Shown one piece after another: positions 17,132 to 26,067 of a stretch of 62,375 bases of DNA. The notes beneath the pieces are model-generated. The model saw only the letters and a list, made by a program, of their open reading frames with translations, was not told where the DNA came from and did not search any database. Position 1 is the stretch's first letter. Every line of letters starts with the position of its first letter. Position numbers and translations under genes: made by a program. The DNA lies in IMG/VR virus record IMGVR_UViG_3300023079_000004, positions 1-62,375 of that record. The stretch is one strand, 5' to 3'. Source of the stretch: a virus.

Positions 17132-17449
17132 ATGGCCACCGCCGTCGAGGTTTCTGAACTGCGCGGCTTGATCGCTGAGCCGGACGAGAGCAATGGCTGG
17201 ACCGACGAGAAGCTGTCTTCCCTCATCGATGCGGGTGACACCCTCAACACTGTCGCGGCGAGCATCTGGACGACGAAGGCGGCAACCTTCGCGACTCTGG
17301 TGAACGTGAGCGAGAGTGGGTCCAGTCGTAATCTGAGCGATCTGCACAAGCAGGCTCTCAGCATGTCTCAGCACTTCGGCAGTCTCGACGGCGGTACCTC
17401 GGACGTGGACAGCACTACCATCGTTCGGCTTCGGAGAGGCTTCAGCTGA
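17132..17449 (+). CDS. Head-to-tail adaptor
   Basis: The 105-residue helical protein is first in a row of small genes after the capsid, the usual place of the head completion adaptor that docks onto the portal. The assignment is positional. No diagnostic motif was seen. The stop overlaps the next ATG. Confidence 0.6.
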   Translation: MATAVEVSELRGLIAEPDESNGWTDEKLSSLIDAGDTLNTVAASIWTTKAATFATLVNVSESGSSRNLSDLHKQALSMSQHFGSLDGGTSDVDSTTIVRLRRGFS

Positions 17450-17826
17450 TGGCCATCCCCTCCGTCGAACTGGCTGCCCAGCGTGCCCTCACGAACGCGT
17501 TCGTGGCGGCCGACGCTGAGCCTCTCACGCTGTTCCGTAGCGAACGGATCAGCGATGGTGCGGGTGGTCAGGTCACTCAGCCCCCGGTGCCGGTAACCGT
17601 TCAGTTGCTCCGGTTCCAGCCTCGGCAGGACGGCGGGAGCCCGCGCATGACGGCCGACGGAGAGCAGGTGGTCCCCACCTACACGCTGGTCGGCAGGCAC
17701 ACGGCGGACATCGAGCGATGGGACGAGTTCGTTCTGAACGGGTCTCGGTATCAGGTCGTCTTCGTGTACGAGAACCGCCAGTACGAGGTCAAGGCGGAGG
17801 TGGCTTATCTTGGCGCGGGGGTTTAG
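17449..17826 (+). CDS. Head-tail stopper / connector protein
   Basis: The 125-residue protein is mostly beta (RYQVVFVYENRQYEVKAEV at the end), as in SPP1 gp16-type stoppers that close the portal channel. It is the second small gene after the capsid. The role comes from order and fold impression. Confidence 0.6.
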   Translation: MAIPSVELAAQRALTNAFVAADAEPLTLFRSERISDGAGGQVTQPPVPVTVQLLRFQPRQDGGSPRMTADGEQVVPTYTLVGRHTADIERWDEFVLNGSRYQVVFVYENRQYEVKAEVAYLGAGV

Positions 17827-18211
17827 GTTCACCCTCGGTGGGATGGACCATAAGATCGGTAAGTTCGACAATAAGGTCGAGCGGGCAGCGCTGGCCGTTG
17901 CCAGCTTCTACGCCCCGAAGACCGAGGCGTGGATGAAGCACAACGCCCCCTGGACAGACCGCACGACGAATGCTCGCAACGGCCTCTTCGCTCGTGCCCA
18001 GAAGGGCGTTAACCGTATCGCCATCATCCTCGGACATAGCGTGGACTACGGCATCTACCTCGAGCTGCCCACCAAGCACAGCAAGAAGACGACGCTGAGC
18101 GCCAGCGGCCTCTCGACGACGGGAGCCTATCCTATCATCCTTCCGGCTCTGGGGCACTGGGGGCCGAGGGTGATGAAGAAGATGTCACGCCTGATCGACA
18201 GGATGAGCTGA
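17810..18211 (+). CDS. HK97 gp10-like tail completion protein
   Basis: The 133-residue basic protein has the HK97 gp10-like pattern: an N-terminal helix, WMKHNAPWTDRTTNARNGL, then DYGIYLELPTKHSKK and a C-terminal helix. It joins the neck to the tail tube. I chose TTG 17810 because GGAGG lies nine bases upstream. ATG 17843 is an alternative that would remove the 17-base overlap. Confidence 0.7.
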   Translation: MARGFRFTLGGMDHKIGKFDNKVERAALAVASFYAPKTEAWMKHNAPWTDRTTNARNGLFARAQKGVNRIAIILGHSVDYGIYLELPTKHSKKTTLSASGLSTTGAYPIILPALGHWGPRVMKKMSRLIDRMS

Positions 18212-18597
18212 TGCGAAAGACCATGTATCAGTTCCTGGTGGCGCAGGCTCCGCTCCTCGCGGTGGTGCCAGTCTCGCGCTGGTATCAGGCCGGGAGCGTC
18301 GTGGACGTCCCCGTTAAGCCGTTCGCGGTGCTGCGGTGGTTGGCACCGGTACCGCTGGCCGTTGGCTTCGGCCGCCAGTTGCGTCTAGACGTCCACGATA
18401 CCCGGGGCAGCTACGCCAACATAGACACGTTCAATCGAGCCGCCACAGCGGCTCTCAAGTCTGTTGTCGACCTCGTCGGGGTTGACGGCCGCATCACGCA
18501 GTGCGACTTTCTGGGCAGCGGGGGAGACCAGGAAGACGATACCTACAAGACCAACTACAGCTTCACGAGCTGGCAAGTGATTGGAGTGGACCTGTGA
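18211..18597 (+). CDS. Tail terminator protein
   Basis: The 128-residue alpha/beta protein includes LRLDVHDTRGSYANIDTFNRAA, typical of lambda gpU/SPP1 gp17-like tail terminators that cap the tail tube. The order (adaptor, stopper, gp10-like, terminator, tail tube) supports this. Confidence 0.65.
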   Translation: MRKTMYQFLVAQAPLLAVVPVSRWYQAGSVVDVPVKPFAVLRWLAPVPLAVGFGRQLRLDVHDTRGSYANIDTFNRAATAALKSVVDLVGVDGRITQCDFLGSGGDQEDDTYKTNYSFTSWQVIGVDL

Positions 18598-18917
18598 GCG
18601 ACCGCAAAGATGTGCTTCCGGAGGCCGACCCGGCGGTCGCCGCCGACGAGGCAGCCATGGCCGAAGACTCCGGCAAGACCTCGTACATCGAGTTCGTCGG
18701 ACAGGAGCCGCACGGCACCGAGTTCTACGGGTCGGCTGGAACGCACACCATCACCCGGAAGGACATCAAGGACGCCTGGGACCTGGACCTCGGCACGAAG
18801 GAGGTCGTGTGGCGGAAGGGCAGCAACGGTCGCTTCCTGGTGCCGGAGAGCTCCCTCCCCACGGAGGTGGCGGACCGGCTGGCGGCAGACCCGATGTTCA
18901 AGCGGGTCGACATCTAG
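18594..18917 (+). CDS. Hypothetical tail-region protein, 107 aa
   Basis: GTG start overlaps the previous stop. Acidic N terminus, then a compact domain (THTITRKDIKDAWDLDLGTK, KEVVWRKGSNGRFLVPES) resembling small chaperone-like or tube-associated proteins in other actinophages. Function not assigned. Confidence 0.65.
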   Translation: MSDRKDVLPEADPAVAADEAAMAEDSGKTSYIEFVGQEPHGTEFYGSAGTHTITRKDIKDAWDLDLGTKEVVWRKGSNGRFLVPESSLPTEVADRLAADPMFKRVDI

Positions 18918-18924
18918 AGCTCCG

Positions 18925-19099
18925 ATGCCCGAGCGGTCTCAAGTTCGCTGAACTGGTTCCGCAGGGCATCGAGGTCAAGTGCCGGAGCAAGCACTGCGGC
19001 GCGGGGCCGGGGGTGGTGGTTCTCCACCGCTTCAACAGTACAACGGGCGAGTTCCTCGGGACGAAGCGGTACCGAGAGCTACCGACTAGGAAGGAGTAA
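18925..19099 (+). pseudogene. Com-like zinc-finger gene with a one-base frameshift
   Basis: ATG 18925 opens a frame that stops after eight codons. The next frame, lacking any start codon, encodes a Com-like sequence: LKFAELVPQGIEVKCRSKHC, then GAGPGVVVLHRF and a basic tail. Removing one base (T 18937) would join them into a 57-residue protein. Com-like proteins are small zinc-binding translational regulators in Mu-like phages. The frame break is a mutation, a sequencing error or +1 programmed frameshifting. Confidence 0.6.
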
Positions 19100-19101
19100 G
19101 C

Positions 19102-19644
19102 ATGGCACTCGCTGTTCATCGCATGCCGTACGGTCTGCGAGACATCAAGGTGGCCACGCTCGACGCCGCCGGTGTCAAGGGGACCCTGGTGGATCTCCCG
19201 GCCGCACAGACGCTCGAGTTCGAGGAGACCACCAGTACGCAGGAGCTGCGGGGCGACGACGTCATCAAGGCTCAGCGCACCACGGTCAACGCTGTCGAGT
19301 GGTCGCTCGACGCGGGCGGCATCTCGTTCGAGGCAATGACGGTGATCGCGGGTGGGACGGTGTCCAGCAGCGGCGTCACCCCCAACGTCATCAAGAGCTG
19401 GGTGCGTCTCGACGGCGAGAGCTACCCGGACTTCTACCTCGCCGGTCAGGCGATGAGCGAGTCCGGCGGCGACAACGAGACCATCATTCACCGAGCGAAG
19501 GCCAACACCGTCAGCGGCTCGCACACCGACGGTGAGTTCTGGGTCAGCCACGCGGAGGGCACCGGCATCGGCACCCTGACGGTGGCGGACGTCAACAAGG
19601 TCTGGAGCATGCGGGCCAAGGAGACCAGCGCAGCGCTGTCGTAA
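19102..19644 (+). CDS. Major tail (tube) protein
   Basis: The 180-residue beta-rich protein is followed by tail chaperones and the tape measure, the invariant position of the tail tube subunit. FEETTSTQELRGDDVIKAQR and the later FWVSHAEGTG strands fit the family. GGAAGGAG precedes the ATG. Confidence 0.85.
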   Translation: MALAVHRMPYGLRDIKVATLDAAGVKGTLVDLPAAQTLEFEETTSTQELRGDDVIKAQRTTVNAVEWSLDAGGISFEAMTVIAGGTVSSSGVTPNVIKSWVRLDGESYPDFYLAGQAMSESGGDNETIIHRAKANTVSGSHTDGEFWVSHAEGTGIGTLTVADVNKVWSMRAKETSAALS

Positions 19645-19682
19645 GTTCGTTCGGGACCCCCGCTCGAGTATCGAGAGGCCGT

Positions 19683-19688
19683 TAGCAT
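19683..19688 (+). promoter_or_regulatory. Candidate late-type -10 box
   Basis: TAGCAT in GGCCGTTAGCATC lies about 45 bases before the tail chaperone start. A similar CCGTAGCATG occurs at 32561-32570. An imperfect hairpin follows. Confidence 0.3.
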
Positions 19689-19734
19689 CTCGGTGCCGTG
19701 CGGGGATCCCTTACACCACAAGGAGAGCACAGAG

Positions 19735-20283
19735 ATGCCGCAGCAGTACACCATGCAAGAAGTGTCCGCCATGAGCGCGGAGGAGTTCGCACGGGCGCGC
19801 GAAGAAGGGTTCATCAAGCCCTTCGAACAGACCTCCCCCTCCCCCACTCCTCCGCAGAGCTACGCCGACACCGGCCGGGCGTGGCAGCAGGCGCAGGACG
19901 GCTTCGACTTCAGGACCCCCGCTCCGTACAATCACCTGTGCCGTCTGCGGGATCTGCCCATCGACAAGCTCGCCGCCGAGGGGCTTCTGGACAAGCTGAC
20001 CCGGTTGCCGGGTCTCGCCGAGGAGCAGGTCCGTAAGGCCGAGGGGCAACCGCCTTCGCCCGCTGTGGACCCGGAGACGGTGGACATGTCCGAGCTGTTG
20101 CGCCTCGTGAACCACATCGTCCCGCTGGTCGTTGTCGAGCCCAGCATCGCACCTCTGCCTGCCGAGGGGGAGGCGCGAGTGTCCGGCGTCATATACGTCG
20201 ACAGCATCCCGTGGCAGGAGCGCATCGCCATCATGAATCGGGTGGTGGCTCCGGCGGCTGACTTCGACAACTTTCGTCAGTAG
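19735..20283 (+). CDS. Tail assembly chaperone (gpG-like)
   Basis: The 182-residue acidic protein lies between the tail tube and tape measure genes, where siphoviruses encode the G chaperone. AAGGAGAG precedes the ATG. The downstream frame at 20291 is open upstream of its ATG, so part of the product may be extended by +1 frameshifting around 20270-20280. A polypyrimidine motif lies at 19832-19857. Confidence 0.75.
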   Translation: MPQQYTMQEVSAMSAEEFARAREEGFIKPFEQTSPSPTPPQSYADTGRAWQQAQDGFDFRTPAPYNHLCRLRDLPIDKLAAEGLLDKLTRLPGLAEEQVRKAEGQPPSPAVDPETVDMSELLRLVNHIVPLVVVEPSIAPLPAEGEARVSGVIYVDSIPWQERIAIMNRVVAPAADFDNFRQ

Positions 20284-20290
20284 TCCGGAC

Positions 20291-20542
20291 ATGCTGGCCG
20301 AGGCGTGGGCGCGCGTGAAGGCGTATGGGGAGAAGCCGAGCGAGACGTTTCACGTGTCGACCCCGTTCGCGGCCTATGCCCTGGACAGTGCGGTGGCTCG
20401 GTGGGGGATGGCCTTCGATGCTGCGATGGCAGAGGCCGCCTCGGACGCCAGGAGCCCCGAAGCTGCCGAGCGTAAGCAGATGCAGGTGCTGCGCCGTTGG
20501 ATCCCTAGCCAGCGGAGATATGCCGACCCCAACCGGAGGTAG
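20291..20542 (+). CDS. Second tail assembly chaperone segment (gpT-like)
   Basis: This 83-residue helical segment lies directly before the tape measure gene. Its own ATG lacks a Shine-Dalgarno sequence, and the same frame stays open across the end of the preceding gene. Production as the C-terminal part of a GT fusion by +1 slippage near TTTCGT (20272-20277) is therefore plausible. Independent coupled initiation is the alternative. Confidence 0.65.
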   Translation: MLAEAWARVKAYGEKPSETFHVSTPFAAYALDSAVARWGMAFDAAMAEAASDARSPEAAERKQMQVLRRWIPSQRRYADPNRR

Positions 20543-20544
20543 TC

Positions 20545-23500
20545 GTGAGCTACGATCTCGGCACGGCCCATGGAAAGATTGAGATCGACTACGACGGAGC
20601 GCGTGCCGTCCGTGCAGCCAAAGACGATGTCGAAGACCTCGGTCGCAAGGCCAAGCGAGCCGACGACCCGGTCAAGAAGCTGAGCACCAATCTCGGCAAG
20701 CTTGGCAAGTCTCTCGGCAAGGGTGCTGGCATTACCGCCCTAGCCCTCGGTCTCACGAGTGCCGGAGTGCAGGCGGGGGCGGCTACCGTGCAGATCCTTG
20801 GCATGGTGCCCGCTCTCGCCAGTGTCGGGAGTCTCGCGGCCGGACTTCCCGCCCTGTTCGTGGGCGTGGGTGCGGGAGTCGGGGTCGCGAAGGCTGCGCT
20901 AGCCGGTTTCGATGACGTCATGAAGGCGGCCTTTTCCACCGCCCCGAAGGACACGGAGAAGTTCAACGAGGCGCTGAAGAAGCTCGCCCCGAGTGCGCAG
21001 GCGTTTGCCAAGTCCTTCAAGAGCGACCTCGTGCCGGGACTGCGCGCCTTCCAGCAGGGCATTCAGCAAGCCTTCTTCAGCAACAACCTGCAATCTCTCT
21101 TCCCCTCCGTCCAGAGTGCTATCGGGCAACTTTCCCCGGTGGTCCAGTCGCTGGCCACCCAGTTCGCCGGGGTGGCAAAGACGGTGGCCGGGTTCGCGAC
21201 GAGCTCGCAGACCATCGAGTTCGTGAGGAACTCTGTAGAGACGTTCCGCAACAGCATCGACAACCTCCGACCGGCCATCCTCCCGGTCCTCGAGGGCCTG
21301 CGCTCCGTCGGGCTCGTGGGTTCGAGTCTCATGGAGAGGCTGTCGAACGCTGTCGGCGGTGCGGCACAACGCTTCGGCGCGTGGATGAGCGACATCGCGA
21401 ACAGCGGACAGCTCGAAGGATGGATCGACCAAGCCATCGCCACCCTGAGCTCCCTTCGCGGGATCATCAGCAACGTCGGGAGGATCCTCGGGAGCGTCTT
21501 CGGGGCTGCGGAAGCGACGGGTGGGGGTCTGCTCAACACCCTCGAAGAGCTGACCGGCCAAGTGGCGCGCTTCCTGAACAGCGCCGAGGGTAGTGCCCTC
21601 CTGCGCGAAGTGTTCGGTGCCCTCCTGACGGTGGCCCGGCAGCTCGCGCCGGTGTTCGGGACGCTGGTCACGGCCCTCGGTGGTGCGCTGGCACCGGTGC
21701 TGAAGCAACTGGCCACGGAGATCGGTCCGGTCCTGCTTCAGGCGGTCCAGCAGTTGGCTCCGGCCTTCGGTCCGCTGGCGGGGGCTATCGGAGACCTGCT
21801 CAGTGCGGTGGCTCCGCTCCTGCCGTCGCTGGCCCGCTTCGTGGCGATCCTGGCCACGCTCATCGGTAGCGGCGTGAGCGCGCTGGCGAGCGAGTTCGGG
21901 CCAGTGGTGGCCATCCTCGGCGACGCCTTCTTGCAGGCGTTGCAGGCGTTGCAACCGGTGCTCAGCTCGCTCATCACGCAGGCGCTGCCGCAGGCCGCTG
22001 CACTCGGGGCCCAACTGGCACAAGCCTTCGCTCCGCTGGCTCCTGTCATCGTGCAGACGGCGCAAGCCTTCGCGAGCGCCATTCTCCCCGTCCTCCCCCA
22101 AGTCATCGGGCTGCTCGTTCAGCTCACCCCCGTCATCGTGGCAATGGCAGAGGGCTTCGTCACGATGCTCACCATCGGCCTGCGGGTGGCCGCGTGGCTG
22201 GCCACCTTCGGTGCGGCCGTCGTCGGTATGGTGGCCAGTGCTGTCTCGGCCTTCATCAACTTCCGCTCGCAAGTCGTCGGTGCCTTCCAGGCCGCGTACA
22301 ACCTCGTGGTGAGTGTGGGGGCGGCTCTCGTGGCGTGGTTCACCGCGCTCCCCGGGCGGATCGGGAGTGCACTGGCTGCACTGCCGGGGACATTGCTCAA
22401 CCTCATCAAGAGCGCCGTCAGCAACGCGGCTTTCGCCTTCGGCGCGGGCATCGGGCTCCTCGTCAGCTTCGCGGCCAACTTGCCGGGGCGGGTGGCGAGC
22501 GCCATCAGCTCACTCATCAGCACGCTCAAGTCCATCGCGACCAGCGCCTGGAACGCGGCACGGAGCGCGTTCGCGAGCGGCGTATCGGCCGTCGTCGGCT
22601 TCGTGAAGACGGCCCCGGGGCGCATCCGTTCGGCCATCGCCGCCCTCCCCGGCCTCCTTCGCAGTGCGGCGGTCGGTGCCATGAATGCGTTCCGGAGCGC
22701 CATCAGCAGTGGCATCAACTCAGCCGTCAGCTTGGCGCGAGGCATCGCTGGCCGCATCAGGAGCGCCGTGGGTAACCTCGGGAGCGCGCTTGTCGGGGCA
22801 GGCCGGGACGCGGTTCTCGGTCTGGCCAACGGGATCCGGGGTGCCGTCGGAGCAGCGGTGAGCGCCGCAGCGAGTGTCGGCAGGCAGGTTATTGCAGGCG
22901 TGAAGAGCACTCTGCGCATCAAGTCCCCGTCCCGCGTCATGGAGGTCCTCGGCCGGTTCGTCAATCAGGGTCTGGTCAACGGCCTGCTCGGTACGGCGAA
23001 GCAGGTTCAGGCGGCAGCGAATAAGGTTGCCAATCTGGTCCGCGATGCGTACAGCGCGGGGGCTATCGGTCGCGGGAAGCGCAACGCGCTCATCAACGGC
23101 ATCGCCAATGCCAACCGGGCTCTGCAGAAGCTGGTCGCGCAGGGCAACAGCGTGACAGCGCGCCTGAAGACCGCACAGGCCAACCTGAAGAGCGTGCAGG
23201 ACGCGTACAACAAGACGGCCGCAGATGCCCGAGCGAAGGTGCTGGACAGCTTCTCGCTCGTTCAGCCGGGTGAGAACTTCATCAGCATCGAGAGGCTCAA
23301 GGCTCGTCTGACGAAGGCGGTGGCCGTTGCCAAGCAGTTCGCCAGCGACATGGCGAAGCTGAGCAAGCGTGGTCTCAATCAGAACTTCCTGAGTCAGCTT
23401 GCCAGCGCGGGTGCGGTTGACGGTGGCGCGATGGCAAAGGCGCTTGCCAACGCCAGCGACGCGGACATCAAGCAGCTCAACGTCTTGCAGGGCCAGTTGA

Positions 23501-24027
23501 ACACGGCGGCTGGCAGCGTGGGCAAGAACGTGGCCGACGCGCTCTACGGGGCCGGTGTGCGGGCGGCACAGGGCCTCGTGAAGGGCTTGCAGAGTCAGCA
23601 GAAGGCCATCGACAAGCAGATGGCTAAGATCGCCGCTGGTCTCGCCGCCAACATCAAGAAGGCCCTGAAAATCAAGAGCCCCTCGCGCGTGTTCTTCGCC
23701 CTCGGCCGGTTCATCAGCCAGGGACTCATCAACGGCATCACGAGCCTGCGGAAGCAGGTAGGGCAGGCCGCTAACAAGCTCGCGACCAGCGCCATGATGC
23801 CTACAGTGAACCTCGGGGCAACGAGCCCGTACGTGCCGCGCGGCGGGGACGGAGCCAGCTTGGCCGCACCGGCTGCCTCTGGGGTCGTCGTCAACCAGAC
23901 GGTGAACGCTCTGCCGGGGATGAGCGCTCGGCAGGTGGCCAACTACGGGGCTAGCCGGATGAGCCTGATGTTCCGAACGGGCACCATCGCGGTGGCCACG
24001 ACACCCCCGCCTAGCCAGGAGGCATGA
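20545..24027 (+). CDS. Tape measure protein
   Basis: The 1160-residue protein is the longest in the genome. It is Ala-rich and largely helical, with hydrophobic membrane-like stretches (about 65-115 and 400-560). It contains the motif IKSPSRVxxxLGRFxxQGLxxG twice (about 792 and 1043), common in tape measures. It sets tail length and may help DNA cross the membrane. By length the tail would be roughly 170 nm (about 0.15 nm per residue). GTG start with CGGAGG upstream. Confidence 0.93.
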   Translation: MSYDLGTAHGKIEIDYDGARAVRAAKDDVEDLGRKAKRADDPVKKLSTNLGKLGKSLGKGAGITALALGLTSAGVQAGAATVQILGMVPALASVGSLAAGLPALFVGVGAGVGVAKAALAGFDDVMKAAFSTAPKDTEKFNEALKKLAPSAQAFAKSFKSDLVPGLRAFQQGIQQAFFSNNLQSLFPSVQSAIGQLSPVVQSLATQFAGVAKTVAGFATSSQTIEFVRNSVETFRNSIDNLRPAILPVLEGLRSVGLVGSSLMERLSNAVGGAAQRFGAWMSDIANSGQLEGWIDQAIATLSSLRGIISNVGRILGSVFGAAEATGGGLLNTLEELTGQVARFLNSAEGSALLREVFGALLTVARQLAPVFGTLVTALGGALAPVLKQLATEIGPVLLQAVQQLAPAFGPLAGAIGDLLSAVAPLLPSLARFVAILATLIGSGVSALASEFGPVVAILGDAFLQALQALQPVLSSLITQALPQAAALGAQLAQAFAPLAPVIVQTAQAFASAILPVLPQVIGLLVQLTPVIVAMAEGFVTMLTIGLRVAAWLATFGAAVVGMVASAVSAFINFRSQVVGAFQAAYNLVVSVGAALVAWFTALPGRIGSALAALPGTLLNLIKSAVSNAAFAFGAGIGLLVSFAANLPGRVASAISSLISTLKSIATSAWNAARSAFASGVSAVVGFVKTAPGRIRSAIAALPGLLRSAAVGAMNAFRSAISSGINSAVSLARGIAGRIRSAVGNLGSALVGAGRDAVLGLANGIRGAVGAAVSAAASVGRQVIAGVKSTLRIKSPSRVMEVLGRFVNQGLVNGLLGTAKQVQAAANKVANLVRDAYSAGAIGRGKRNALINGIANANRALQKLVAQGNSVTARLKTAQANLKSVQDAYNKTAADARAKVLDSFSLVQPGENFISIERLKARLTKAVAVAKQFASDMAKLSKRGLNQNFLSQLASAGAVDGGAMAKALANASDADIKQLNVLQGQLNTAAGSVGKNVADALYGAGVRAAQGLVKGLQSQQKAIDKQMAKIAAGLAANIKKALKIKSPSRVFFALGRFISQGLINGITSLRKQVGQAANKLATSAMMPTVNLGATSPYVPRGGDGASLAAPAASGVVVNQTVNALPGMSARQVANYGASRMSLMFRTGTIAVATTPPPSQEA

Positions 24028-24905
24028 TGCCGACGATTCACAAGCAACGCGTCGAAGCGGGAAGCCTGACCTTCAATGACCCCTCGAGCCTGCCACCCGG
24101 AGCAGTGAGCTGCGGCATTGACGTCCTCGACGGCTGGAAGAACAGCCCGGAGCCGGACGTCGTGGCCACCGATCTCGGGCTGATGCGGGACGGCATGGAG
24201 CTCGGTGCCGTGTTCCCCGTGCGCGCTCGGTACCTCGTAGTCGGTGGATGGGGGCTCGGGGTTGACGAGGAGAACGCCGAGCTGCTCCATGACGCTCTGG
24301 CGCGGGACGCCTTCCCGCGCGACAAGCTCCTGAAGATGGTGCGGTACGAGGCGGTGCCGAAGTACGTCTGGTACCGGCGCAGTGGCGCTCTGGAGACCGA
24401 GTGGGACGCTGTGGAGAACGGCTTCCGGTGGCAGACCACTTTGGTCTGCGCAGACCCCTTCAAGTACAGCGTCTCGCAGGAGATGGACAGCGCGGGCACG
24501 GCAGGCGTCAGCGAGACCGGCATGTCGTTCCCGGTGACGTTCCCGCTGTCCTTCACGACGGTGGCTGCCGGGTCCACGGACACCACGGCGGGTATCATCA
24601 ACCACGGCACCGCGCCCTCCCGCTCCTTCTCCGCAGTAATCACCGGCCCCCTGAGCGATGGTGGGTGGCGGCTGCGGAACGACACGACGGACGAGGAGCT
24701 CTGGTTCGACACCGGTCTCGGGCCGTCCGAGACATTGACCCTCGACTTCGCCCGCCAGATCGTGTATCTGAACGGCTTCCCCTACGTGGGCAAGAAGAGC
24801 GGGGATTGGTTCGCTCTTCAGCCCGGCGACAACGACATTCGGCTCTACGCCGACTTCAACGCCAGTACGACAGTGACCGTAACTGCCGAGAGCGCATGGG
24901 AGTGA
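24027..24905 (+). CDS. Distal tail (Dit-like) protein
   Basis: The 292-residue protein follows the tape measure. It has an N-terminal beta domain with RARYLVVGGWGLGVDEEN, then FRWQTTLVCADPFKYS, as seen in Dit-like baseplate hub proteins, and a C-terminal galectin-like beta region (LWFDTGLGPSETLTLDF). ATG 24027 has better spacing from AGGAGG than ATG 24024. Confidence 0.75.
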   Translation: MPTIHKQRVEAGSLTFNDPSSLPPGAVSCGIDVLDGWKNSPEPDVVATDLGLMRDGMELGAVFPVRARYLVVGGWGLGVDEENAELLHDALARDAFPRDKLLKMVRYEAVPKYVWYRRSGALETEWDAVENGFRWQTTLVCADPFKYSVSQEMDSAGTAGVSETGMSFPVTFPLSFTTVAAGSTDTTAGIINHGTAPSRSFSAVITGPLSDGGWRLRNDTTDEELWFDTGLGPSETLTLDFARQIVYLNGFPYVGKKSGDWFALQPGDNDIRLYADFNASTTVTVTAESAWE

Positions 24906-24908
24906 GAG

Positions 24909-25904
24909 ATGGTTCTGCAAGTGGTTCCCGGCTACATCGGCCAGAGTGGGTACAACCACCCGGTCGAGCTGTTCCGTAATCAGCTGAAGGCGGTGACGGC
25001 TGGTGGCAAGGGCTACATGAAGTCGACCTCGGACTTTCAGCTCACGCCGAGCGGCGCTGCCTTGACGATGGGCATAGCCGAAGGATGGGCAGCCATCGCG
25101 GGTAGCGAGAGTTCCAGTCAGGGCAGCTACTTCGTCTGGAGCACCGGAGGCGACGTTGTGGCGTGGCCGGGCGCTAGCGGCCAGCCGCGTATCGACAGCC
25201 TCTTGCTGCGCGTCATCGACAAGCAGTACGGCACGGACGCCAGCGCCAACGGTGCCCTGTGGGAGGTGTGTCAGGGCACTCCCGCCGGGAGCCCGACGGC
25301 CATCCCGGACGTCGAGTTCGAAGCTGGCGGGGACTTCTACCGGCCGGGCGCGTGGTGGCGAGTGGCCAACGTAACCATCAGCCCCGGGAACACCGTCATG
25401 ACGGCCACCACCATCGCCGACCTCCGGGCCTACGCAGACTTCCAGCGGGCCAACGACTTGACGCTGAAGAACTGGTACGACAACACCATCAACAGCGCCT
25501 GGACGAGCTTCACGCCTTCCTTCCTGACGGCCAGCGGCAGCCCCTCGCTCGGAACCGGCGGCTTCGGTGTGGCTCGCTACAAGCAGGTCGGCAAGATGGT
25601 GCACTACCGGGGCAAGCTCCAGTTCGGTTCGGCGTCCGTGAACTTCGGAACCGGCGGGTGGAGCACCACGCTGCCCGTGAACGCGGCCAACGTCACGACG
25701 CCGGGCGCTCTGCCGCACGTGGGAAGCACTTACTACCGGGACGCCAGCGGCGCGCACGCGAGCGGCACCTGCCTCATCAACGCCGACGTGAGCCAGTCCC
25801 AGATGTCCTTCCGTACGGCGGACAACCTGACGGACTCCACGCACCCGTTCACCTGGGCCGTCAACGACTACTTTGCCTGGAACATCACCTACGAAGCGGC
25901 GTAA
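24909..25904 (+). CDS. Minor tail / receptor-binding candidate protein
   Basis: The 331-residue protein has an N-terminal assembly domain (1-180) ending in RAYADFQRANDLTLKNWYDN. A beta-rich C-terminal head (WTSFTPSFLTASGSPSLGTG, YKQVGKMVHYRGKLQFG) follows, of the kind found in phage receptor-binding tips. It follows the Dit-like gene. Receptor binding is inferred. Confidence 0.7.
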   Translation: MVLQVVPGYIGQSGYNHPVELFRNQLKAVTAGGKGYMKSTSDFQLTPSGAALTMGIAEGWAAIAGSESSSQGSYFVWSTGGDVVAWPGASGQPRIDSLLLRVIDKQYGTDASANGALWEVCQGTPAGSPTAIPDVEFEAGGDFYRPGAWWRVANVTISPGNTVMTATTIADLRAYADFQRANDLTLKNWYDNTINSAWTSFTPSFLTASGSPSLGTGGFGVARYKQVGKMVHYRGKLQFGSASVNFGTGGWSTTLPVNAANVTTPGALPHVGSTYYRDASGAHASGTCLINADVSQSQMSFRTADNLTDSTHPFTWAVNDYFAWNITYEAA

Positions 25905-25932
25905 GCTGTGGGGTAACAGGAAGGAGGGCACC

Positions 25933-26067
25933 ATGCCGGAGTGCAACGCCGGAGAGGTCCCCGAGGACGACGCCGGAGAGCCGATGCCGGACCCGTGGGA
26001 CGAGACAGAAGAGGAGGGTGGCGATGGCGAGTTGGATCCTGGTTCCGAGCCTGACCAGTCTGCGTGA
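25933..26067 (+). CDS. Small acidic protein, 44 aa
   Basis: Strong AAGGAGGG upstream. The protein is highly acidic (Asp/Glu about one third), probably disordered, and overlaps the start of the endolysin gene by 44 bases in another frame. No function is recognised. It may act by translational coupling. Confidence 0.5.
   Translation: MPECNAGEVPEDDAGEPMPDPWDETEEEGGDGELDPGSEPDQSA

Noticed and set aside
23943-25946. 667-codon reverse-strand open frame opposite tail genes
   Set aside because: It spans two well-supported tail genes and has shadow composition. No start signal or domain.
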